DNA from: Litsea cubeba
Lineage: Eukaryota > Streptophyta > Magnoliopsida > Laurales > Lauraceae
Length of the DNA: 64,000 nucleotides
Direction of reading: 5' to 3'
NCBI GenBank assembly: GCA_012931725.1
Contig: CM022951.1
Location: forward strand, 5,231,532-5,295,531
The notes below the pieces were generated by a model, which worked only from the letters and a program-made list of their open reading frames with translations, was not told where the DNA came from and ran no database searches. Below, one piece after another: positions 55,576 through 64,000 of this stretch. Within the stretch, counting starts at the first letter, position 1. Every line of letters begins with the position of its first letter. The position numbers and the translations under genes were made by a program.

Positions 55576-56304
55576 CGAGCACCACGCGAACCAGAAGAAG
55601 AAAACAAATGGGAAGGGAAATTTTGGCGTTCGAAACACCCATCCATATCATGCATTAGGGAATCCACATACAATCGAAATAGGTGAGAATACAATCTAAA
55701 TACACATACATTACAACCTAAATAGAAGGTGAAAATGATTGGAAAGCTTTAACGAGGGAAAAGAAGATTTCCTTACCTTGTTTGTAAAAGAAGAAGAAGA
55801 TGAAGAATAAGAAGAACGTGATGAGAGCAGTGGAGGAGAAGATGTAGCAGGAGACGCCGGATTTTTTCAACTTCTATTAGCCGTGCCAAATTTGAAAAAC
55901 GAGGACGAGGGAATGGAGAAGGAGAAGACGAGGTCTGCTGAGCAGTTTCGGTATTTTGGTGGGTGGACTCAGCAAATAGGTTTTAAACTTAAAATGGCTG
56001 TGGTGAGCTCGGAATGTGGATGTGTTCATCAAAAATGGTGGTGCATATAGAATTTCTCTTCTCCTATATCTTTTCATCATAAGTGGTTACGTTGTAAATT
56101 TCTTTTCATCATAATCACCAACCTGCCAATCTCCAATGATGTATAATGCATCTTCTCTCATAAACAATTTAGAAAGAGGTAGCATTACAGACACCTGTCT
56201 GGCTGAGCTGATTAAGTTGTTTCAAGTATATATAAGAACCTTACCATCTACATTTTTAATTTTGGGAACCATCTACATTTTTAATTTTGGGAACTATTTT
56301 CCAT

Positions 56305-56563
56305 GGAAAATTCTATTGGCACATGAAGGAGAGATTCCTTCATGAGGAAGAGCCCACACTTCAGCAAGTATTGTATACACTTCAGGAGTCGAGGCTTCCT
56401 AATCATGCATGGCGTGGTGGTACACCCTCATATTACGCCAAAGGCTATATATCGAGAGTGGGAGGCGCTCACACTCGATGTGGAACAAATGCATGATTAG
56501 TATAAATTTTTTCATAGAGGTGGGTGTGCTCATCACAAACAGTGGGTGCAAATAGAATTTCCC
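56305..56563. mobile_element. Small Mutator-type MITE, 259 bp
   Basis: Perfect 9-bp duplication ATTTTCCAT (56296-56304 and 56564-56572). Ends GGAAAATTCTATTGGCAC and, reversed, GGGAAATTCTATTTGCAC match the ends of the large element at 49781. Non-coding, so it depends on a transposase made elsewhere. Confidence 0.85.
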
Positions 56564-56572
56564 ATTTTCCAT

Positions 56573-59259
56573 TCCTACTGGTGGGTGTGTATCTATCCTT
56601 TTTTTTTAAAGGGTAACTAAAGATTTCATTAAAAGAAAAGCTGGGTATCTATCATTTGCCCCATGGGTCGGACTCGGCCCATTGCCTTTACCTGGTCAAT
56701 CAATGGCCATGGCTCCTTTCAATCCCATAGCCTCAAGTCAAGCTTGAGTTAAAGCTTACTTAACCATATTTTGACCTTAATTCAAGCTTGGTTCGTCCAA
56801 ACTCAATTTGAAATTAAATTCAAGCCATTTTTTTTTTTTTTTGGGATATCCATTACATGCTAGGGAGAGGCTCCTTTAAACCTAAATTAAGTATTGCTGT
56901 AGATATGGGTAAATCTGAACCACCTACACTGACCCTACAACCTAGCCATGTAGTTTTGCACCTGAGGATGAAAATAGTTAAATGTTGATAAGCAACAGGG
57001 CACACAGGAAACCGCTTTGACTCACACCTGCAATAGAATGTGATGACTAGCCCGAGAAACCATACGAGTCGGCATGAATCAAAATACCGATTGTGGAGGG
57101 CTTAGCGGCCAGTGGTCAAAACGCTACATAGCGGGCTATACGCAGCGATTGTGGTGACAAGTAGTAGGGTAACGGTGCGAATTTTTAATTGGTAAAAAAA
57201 ATGAATATTGTATAATGGGCAATCTTATATTTTTTTTAGTGATTTGGAATTAACCATATAAGAGTAGAGATAACTTTAGTTAAGGCTATTGAAGAGAAAA
57301 AATAATATTTAAAATTAAAATTGTTTGACTCTACTAGATTTTAGACTGCAGCGCCGTTATTCAAAATAATGTAGCGGTCTCGACCGCTACGGCCGATAAT
57401 AGTGGCCTCCATTTTGAACCATTCTAGTCGAGGCATCTCATCCCACATAACCCTGAGGAATCGATCCTGAGGCAAATAGGTTATCCCATGAGTACTATAC
57501 CACTAACCAGTCTTTAAAAAAAAAATGATATCAAACTCGTCCCGATTGTTTATCTTTTAAATTTTTATTTTTCAAATAGTAAATATGAAAAAAAATATTT
57601 GTGATGTAATGAGAGCAATATCATGTGATACCAAAGTCACCCTATAGTGGGGATGGATCGGGTTTGATAGAAAAAAAATTTTACAACTTCTTATTTGGAA
57701 ATATTAAATACGAAGATATATACCTTTTATATTTGTGTTTCACCAAAGAGTACTTTGAATCTTGAACATGACAATGCTAGAAGGGCTTATTGTATCAGCA
57801 AATTCTCCCTAGTGTGTTTGGTACTTTGTTAGTAAAGTTGAAGCGAGGTAAAGCTTTCATTATCCAGACAAGTAAAAATAAAGGGTCATGCACACAAATT
57901 CTTTTTTATCTCTATTTTAAAAAAATAAAGCCAAAAAGCAAACTCCTTCATCCACTAAATGACAAAAAAGTATCATTTTTTTATACAAAAAATAAAAAAG
58001 ATTCCCTATAAAGCCACTAAAAATAAAAAATTATCATAACTCTTTATATTTTCTCTCTTGATTTTATGCTTCACTTCACTTTATTTCAATTCACCATCCA
58101 TATAATTCAAACTAATCTGATCTCAACAGAAGTAGGATCTTCACCTTTGGGAGTATTGCGACATGATGGTGCCGGATTTTTAATCTTGATAGTCCACAAA
58201 GTGGGACTCTTTGAATTAAAGGCACTTATCCAAAATCCCACATGACAGCCATGTGAGGCTTTAAGAAAATTATGTTTTACATATATAAATTGGTCATAAA
58301 TAGGAAGGGGAGACCCAAATTTGACTTGGGGCAAAATTCATAAACTCATACCCGCCTAATCCAACAAAATAACTGCCAAACCTGCCACAAGGAGAGTTGG
58401 GGCAGGGCCCCATCTAGCTTAGTCATCCCTCTTTACACCATCGCATTTGAATCTCTATCTTGTCGGGCACAAGGTTGGAAGACTCGTGATTCGGATTTTA
58501 CTTATCCAATGTAAAAAAATTGACTTAGATAAAGTTAAGAAGGTGACCCGAAAGCTATTTTTTCTTTAATAAATTTAAAAATATTTAGAAATGGATCAGA
58601 TATTTATAAAATACAAATATACATTTATTTACATGCATTTATCATAATCAACTCAAATTTACAAATTTAAATATGCCAAGAATACTATATTCAGGAAAAT
58701 AAAAGAATAAGATAGTGTATATTACATAATTTGTTAGCCTAAGTATCAAAAATAAGTTTCAAATACATACTAGTCGTCATGTTTAAAGGGAGATGTTCCT
58801 ACTACTCTCGTAATAGTGTGAGAATTACTCTCACAGGAGCATCCCCTTTTCTTAAAAATAAACATTAATTACTTAAAATCAGACTTATCTATCAAATGGT
58901 TCAAATGCAATTAACTTACTAAAATGAGGTGACTTGACCACATAATAATTTTTCGATATTTGAGATTGAATCTTCTTGTTTCCGGATGCTCCATAGGAAT
59001 AAATCGCGCTTCTTTTCCTCCATAGTGATACATTTATTTCAAGTCTGCACTGCTGATTTCCCCCGCATTCTACGGAATCCTTTCTTCATCAGCCATCTTT
59101 TAAAACTCATTTCCTTTGAATGCCCCAATGCTATGAGTTCTGACCTGATTAAATAACTAACATGGATTGACTTCATAAACAAAGTACCCCGTGTTATTCT
59201 CAATTCAGTACATCTAAAGCTTCAAATATCTCCACCAAAACTTTCAAACCAACAAGCAA

Positions 59260-59318
<59 letters not shown>

Positions 59319-59535
59319 CACATTCCATGAATGACTTCCTGGCATTCCTTTGATAATGGGTTAAGCAAATGAAGAGAAATTCCCTGCTGCAAATTGACAT
59401 TATAGTGTAATCTACATCACTTTTTCTAAGCCATTCAGATATCAGAATCCCAAACCTTTGACTTCACTCAAATGCAAACTACCCACCAAGCCAATTTTCA
59501 AGTTAATAGATCCAATGCTAGTTAACCCATCCTTT
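56573..59535. other. Intergenic, no gene recognised
   Basis: AT-rich DNA. A T-run followed by ATTTCATTAAAAGAAAAG near 56605-56640 could be a LINE 3' tail in reverse. A pair of GTAGCGG/CCGCTAC words near 57385-57405 forms a hairpin. A GA microsatellite lies at 59263-59316. I see no host gene. Confidence 0.45.
59263..59316 (+). repeat. (GA)n microsatellite
   Basis: About 27 uninterrupted GA units, upstream of the root-cap-family gene. Confidence 0.98.
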
Positions 59536-59545
59536 TATATCTACA
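59536..59545 (+). promoter_or_regulatory. TATA-like box of root-cap-family gene
   Basis: TATATCTACA (in TTTTATATCTACAAATAG) about 100 bp before the ATG. Confidence 0.45.
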
Positions 59546-59640
59546 AATAGCAAGAGAAATGACTCTCAAGTCTCAATAGTCAAACCTGAGATTTTTGGCC
59601 TTCTCTTTATCTTGGGTTTCTCCATCAAAGAGAAGATAAG

Positions 59641-61772
59641 ATGGGAGCCAGTGCAAAATCTGTGGCCATATTTCTGATTTTCTTGGCAGTAGCAGTGGTA
59701 GAAATCCAAGCAGCAACTTCTACAAGACCTGAGCATCGCACCTGCATCGTCAAGGATAGATGCTTTCTGAAAAGAATCACATGTCCGATGGAGTGCCCTA
59801 ACGCGAAACCTTCAGAACCGAAGGCTAAAGGTTGCTTTATTGACTGTAATTCACCGAAATGTGAAGCTGTCTGCAGAAGTAAGTGATCAAAAGCTAGTAC
59901 TGGTATTCTCTAGTGGCAAAAAGAATGTGACTTTACAAGTTACATCTTATAGAAACTGATTTACAATTAAACAAAAATACTGTTAAGGAAGAGAGTAGAT
60001 TAGTGTGGGGCATTTTTCGCAGAAAATGAAGACGATTTTCAATGAATAATGGTTTTTTGTTGTTCAATGCTCATATTTTCTGCGGTTCTCATTTTCTAAG
60101 GTACGTTTCTGTGGAGTGACTTTAGGCAGAAAATGAAAGTGAAAATGATCTCTGAAGGAGAATGATTCTCCATTGTTCTGCAGTTGTCATCTTCCAGAAT
60201 TATTGCACAAAACACATTTCATTGTAGGAAATGTTCTTTAGTTTTTATTTCAAGAGAAATGAAATCACTCTGAAAATAAATGCTGCAGAAACTGTTGCAC
60301 ACAAACATGCCTTAAAAGTATTTTTCAGTTTTGGTGGAAAACAAATTCAGACTGAGAAAGCAAACAATCATTTTTGGAAGTCTCACACAATTAGAAACAT
60401 AATGCACCACGGAAGAGTTTCACCGCAACAAACAGTACAAACTGAAACCATAAAAAATGATGTCATCAAGTTTTCATTTTCTGCAGAAAATGAAATCACA
60501 GTGGAAATAAAATTCCATGGAAAACTGTTGCACACAAACTTACCATTAAAGTAAAATTTTCACAGAAGTCAATAGGATAAAGAGCTTAAAGAGTAGGGTG
60601 TTATACCGAAAACTCTATTCAATTTACCTTGGTTATGATCTGAACTATGCTTCGATTTCCAGAAAATTGACATCAATAATCACGATGATCTGGCTGCTAT
60701 TACTTTGCAGTTTGTTTTGTTTTTGTTTTGGTATAATGTTTTTATACCATTTTGCCTTTTAGGCTGGCCAGAGGCTGGCCGTTGGCTGGTTGTAGCACCT
60801 TTGTTTTCGTTAGTATATTTTTGCATTACCAATAAAAAAATTACAATGATCTCATTCGGTTTTCCAGAATCTCCAGATCCACTGAAAAACTTCACTCTCA
60901 GTGAATGGTACCCAAACTGCACAGATGAGGTTGTTTAACTTATACTTTCTTCCTTTTGTTTTTCATTTTTCTTATTTCCAGACCGCAAACCAAATTGCAA
61001 TAGCTCAGGAGCCGCATGTTTCGACCCCCGTTTCATCGGTGGAGATGGCATTCTCTTCTACTTCCATGGAAGGAAGAATGAGCATTTTAGCCTATTCTCC
61101 GATCAAAACCTTCAGATAAATGCCCGATTCATTGGCCTCCGACCTGCTGGCAGAAGCCGAGACTACACATGGATTCAAGCACTGGGCATAATGTTTGATT
61201 CCCACACATTTACACTGGAAGCAAAACGGGCAGTGAAATGGGATGATGAGACTGACCATCTTGAACTATTCTATGATGGAGAGCCATTACTCTTACCTGA
61301 AAGTCATCTCTCTGAATGGAGCTCCCCTGACCGCAATCTGACAGCGGAGAGAACAGCGAGCAAAAACAGCATCAGCGTCATCCTTGCTGAAGTTGCAGAG
61401 ATTTCCATCAATGTGGTGCCAATAACAGAGAATGATAACAGAGTCCACAACTACCAAATACCATTAGATGACTGTTTTGCACACTTAGAAGTACAGTTCA
61501 GATTCTCTGGCCTCTCCCCAAAAGTTGAAGGTGTTCTTGGCAGAACTTATAGGCCAGATTTTAAGAACCCGGCAAAACAAGGGGTAGCAATGCCAGTGGT
61601 TGGTGGGGAGGACAAGTACAAGACTTCGACACTCACCTCTTCAGACTGTAGTTCTTGCATCTTCTCTCCCGCAGAGGCCATGACCACAGAAAGATCAACA
61701 ATGACAGATTCTGGCACATTAGATTGCACGAGTAGGCTTGGTAGTGGGTATGGAATAGTTTGCAGGAAATGA
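59641..61772 (+). CDS. Root-cap/LEA-type secreted protein
   Basis: Two exons, 59641-59878 and 60982-61772, joined by a 1103-bp GT-AG intron with a split codon, giving 342 residues. A signal peptide (MGASAKSVAIFLIFLAVAVV) is followed by a Cys-rich part (CPMECPN, CFIDC, CEAVC, NCNSSGAACFDPRF) and the root-cap domain (FIGGDGILFYFHGRK, INARFIGLRP, YTWIQALGIMFD, PLLLPESHLSEW, GVLGRTYRPDF). The exon border falls inside the Cys-rich part. The family is known from secreted root-cap proteins and relatives annotated as late-embryogenesis proteins; the exact function is unknown and an extracellular or wall role is inferred. No defect seen. The start is the first Met after a TATA-like box. Confidence 0.88.
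60472..60495. repeat. 24-bp perfect palindrome in the intron
   Basis: TTTCATTTTCTG and its reverse complement meet without a spacer. Half-sites (GCAGAAAATGAA, CATTTTCT) recur near 60019, 60075, 60093 and 60134, and ACTGTTGCACACAAAC occurs twice (about 60291 and 60525). Probably a decayed small transposon. Confidence 0.75.
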
Positions 61773-63033
61773 ATGATGCAAAATTTTACATATGTAAAGG
61801 CTGCCAATTGAAGAACAATAACAGGGTGCAGATCTACTACAGGGAGTTGAATTGTTCTGGTCTATTTGATACAATTTCAGTTCTATTCCTCACATGTTAA
61901 TTGAAGAATAATATTCTTAGCTGTATCCCGTGTGCTAACTGCTGAAGGAAAGGGTGTTCCATTTCATGCATTGAAATATACTACATTCAACATAAGTTAT
62001 TAATCATGGCCTTCGAGAATTCAAAGAAATAATGAGTAATTTTGAGATGAGAACAAAAATACTTCTAAACTAGAACCTAAGTATATAAGAAAATGAATAA
62101 ATACAAATACTATTATTTAAGAATCTCCTGTATGACCATAAGAAATATGAACAGGTGATATGAGTTCATTCATGGTGCAAGACGATTGGTTTGAATATTT
62201 TGGGAGAACAGAAACCTGTTCTGCATTGCATTCACAGGAAACCAAAAATCACAGTAATTATAATTAACAGTTTTTCTTACTTGGTGCCTCAAATCAATAC
62301 AGGTGAACCATGCCACTTAAAGTGAACTGGGATGGAAAAGGGCAAACATAACATAGATAATATAATTTCCATTACTCATAGATAATATAATTTCCATTAT
62401 TCCATATCATGGATAACAATCTATTCTGCACTTGGATTCACTCAACCTCAGTGACTTTGGGAGCTCCTACATCCTAATACACCGATGTTTTATCGAGATA
62501 ATAACCAAAATACAGTACCCAAGAAGGGATTCCAATCAGGCGCAGGGAATAAATAATTTCAAAATGTCAGTATCAATAGAACTCGGAAATAAGATACTCA
62601 TGGATTATCATCAAAACTATGTAAGAATTTAGCAATAAACAATTTCATTGAAAGCCAGGAAAGAAACAGTTGCAACAGAGATGATATGTTGTTCATTATT
62701 TTCTCTTCTAACAGCTTATGAATACAGCTCCAGATTTAATACACCCCATGTCTAGTCTAGTTAACTCAAAGACCCTCCTGTGGGAGATTGAAATCATCTT
62801 TTATTTTTAACCATGGCAGAATAGAAATACATCTGGGCATAACTGAGATGCAGTGTTTAATGGATTCTTTGCTACAAGCCATAAATTATATTACAAACCA
62901 AGACATATGGTTCCACGTATATCATTGAAAAGCTCATAAAACAGGATAAATGGAAGGTCGGTAACTTTTCCCTTCTGCAATCCAGTTGAGATGTGACATC
63001 AACACCTTAAATATAGAATGATTTTTTTCTTCC
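61773..63033. other. Shared 3' region of two convergent genes
   Basis: Contains the 3' untranslated regions of the root-cap-family gene and of the receptor kinase. A short direct repeat GATAATATAATTTCCATTA occurs twice near 62356-62400. No further gene seen. Confidence 0.5.
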
Positions 63034-64000
63034 TCACCTTCCTCGGGGATTCACCAGCTGCGAGAAGACTGCACTGGTAGCCACATCCTCAGCATCATCA
63101 TCAGTACCTGAATTTATTCCATCAATCACACTCATGCTGTTATCCAAAGGTTGAAGTGGTGTTAACGGGATGTTGGCAATATGATTTGTGCTGTTCTCAT
63201 CTATCTCGGTAAGTGAGGAAGTCTCCTCAAGCTGGAGTGCATACTCAAGATTCCACAACACATCTCCCATAGTTGGCCTGTCAACGCCATATTCTGCCAG
63301 GCATTTCTCAGCCGTTTCACCAAACTTTTTGAGAGATGCCGGATTTATCTTACCCACCAAAGCAGAATCCATGATCTGGTCCAACATGCCTTTCTTCTGC
63401 CAGTTCATTGCCCATTCTGCTATATTAACCTGCTCCCTTGGGAGGACAGGATTAAGAGCTGGTCTTGAACAGAGAACTTCCATTAGAACCACCCCAAATG
63501 AATAGACATCAGATTTCTCAGTCAGTTGTTGTCTTCGAAAGTATTCAGGGTCAAGGTAGCCAAAACTACCTTTAACAGCAGTGCTCACATGAGTTTGATC
63601 CAAGGCCGGGCCAGTCTTTGAGAGGCCAAAGTCTGCGACCTTTGCTACGAAACTGTCATCCAAGAGAATATTTGTGGTTTTCACGTCTCGGTGGATTATG
63701 CTCTGAGCTGCACCTGTGTGAAGATAGTGCAAGCCCCTTGCAGCTCCAATGCAAATTTCAAGCCTTTGTTTCCAACAGAGCGATGGGAGATCTGTTCCAT
63801 AAAGATGGCTTCTTAGAGGCCCATATGCCATATACTCATAAACAAGTATCATTTCTGACCGCTCATCGCAGTACCCAATCAGAGATACTAGGTGGCGATG
63901 GCGGAGCTTGGACAACATCTCAATCTCGGTATGGAATTCGGCAAGGCCTTGCTCTGATCTTGGGTTACCTCTCTTGACTGCCACCTTGGTACCATCTTCC
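63034..64000 (-). CDS. THESEUS1-like receptor kinase, C-terminal part
   Basis: Open from the window edge to TGA at 63034-63036; about 322 codons of the kinase and tail of a CrRLK1L receptor. Visible motifs: catalytic Lys (KVAVKRGNPRSEQG), the helix Glu (FHTEIEMLSKL), HRD loop (IIHRDVKTTNILLDD), DFG (VADFGLSKTG), activation segment end GSFGYLDPEYFRR and the Arg of subdomain XI (GVDRPTMGDVLWNLEYALQ). The tail SVIDGINSGTDDDAED then TSAVFSQLVNPRGR is the conserved C-terminus of the THESEUS1 branch. These plasma-membrane kinases sense cell-wall state with malectin-like domains, here outside the window. CrRLK1L genes usually lack introns in this part, as here. No defect seen. Confidence 0.93.
   Translation of the reverse strand, partial: EDGTKVAVKRGNPRSEQGLAEFHTEIEMLSKLRHRHLVSLIGYCDERSEMILVYEYMAYGPLRSHLYGTDLPSLCWKQRLEICIGAARGLHYLHTGAAQSIIHRDVKTTNILLDDSFVAKVADFGLSKTGPALDQTHVSTAVKGSFGYLDPEYFRRQQLTEKSDVYSFGVVLMEVLCSRPALNPVLPREQVNIAEWAMNWQKKGMLDQIMDSALVGKINPASLKKFGETAEKCLAEYGVDRPTMGDVLWNLEYALQLEETSSLTEIDENSTNHIANIPLTPLQPLDNSMSVIDGINSGTDDDAEDVATSAVFSQLVNPRGR

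Larger units (their letters stand above)
49781..56058. mobile_element. Mutator-like element with transposase, OTU-like and PMD genes
   Basis: 6278 bp flanked by a perfect 9-bp duplication TTCTCCTAT (49772-49780 and 56059-56067). Terminal inverted repeats of about 43 bp start GGGAAATTCTATATGCACC and GAGAAATTCTATATGCACC. It carries a plus-strand FAR1/MULE transposase running into an OTU-like segment, a minus-strand plant mobile domain gene with its 3' end facing it, and three clusters of GCACGG hairpins. A hAT MITE has jumped into the transposase. Both genes are decayed. Confidence 0.9.

Noticed and set aside
57096..57411. Possible inverted-repeat element with GTAGCGG words
   Set aside because: End similarity is weak and no target duplication was found.

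Overview
The window is nuclear DNA of a flowering plant. The evidence is spliced genes with GT-AG introns, plant-specific families (polyphenol oxidase, a THESEUS1-type receptor kinase, a root-cap/LEA-type secreted protein, a plant mobile domain gene) and a heavy load of plant LTR retrotransposons, Mutator, hAT, LINE and SINE elements. Species cannot be told from the sequence. Transposable elements dominate; only two host genes look intact.

Layout. 1-1305: 3' end of a deleted Copia element (zinc knuckle, polypurine repeats, LTR). 3070-5061: a decayed Gypsy LTR cut by an element with 135-bp terminal inverted repeats, itself cut by a hAT element with a perfect 8-bp target duplication. 5560-28645: a three-level nest. 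An old Copia was hit by a Tat-type Gypsy (6005-27554, target duplication TTTTC), whose gag was then hit by a Sirevirus-like Copia on the minus strand (7848-15614, target duplication TGTCC, LTRs that look identical). The Gypsy element carries a gag-pol frame that is open apart from the Copia insertion, an array of sixteen 104-bp repeats, and a spliced three-exon gene on the antisense strand.

29930-42150: two inverted copies of a repeat module bracket a six-exon NADPH:quinone oxidoreductase gene. All its exons, splice sites and phases are kept, but two in-frame stops are present; its first intron holds a LINE. 43826-49691: a polyphenol oxidase pseudogene whose single intron contains a 3.4-kb LTR-like insertion. 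49781-56058: a 6.3-kb Mutator-like element (target duplication TTCTCCTAT) with a decayed FAR1/MULE transposase followed by an OTU-like segment, a plant mobile domain gene on the opposite strand, and three clusters of short GCACGG hairpins placed in and between the genes. A small relative (56305-56563, target duplication ATTTTCCAT) sits just beyond it.

59641-61772: an apparently intact two-exon root-cap-family secreted protein gene. 63034-64000: the kinase half and C-terminus of a THESEUS1-like receptor kinase, converging on it and running off the window. The host genes do not form a pathway; they are single plant genes separated by repeats. The most unusual objects are the Mutator element with its hairpin clusters and cargo gene, and the antisense gene and repeat array inside the Gypsy element.
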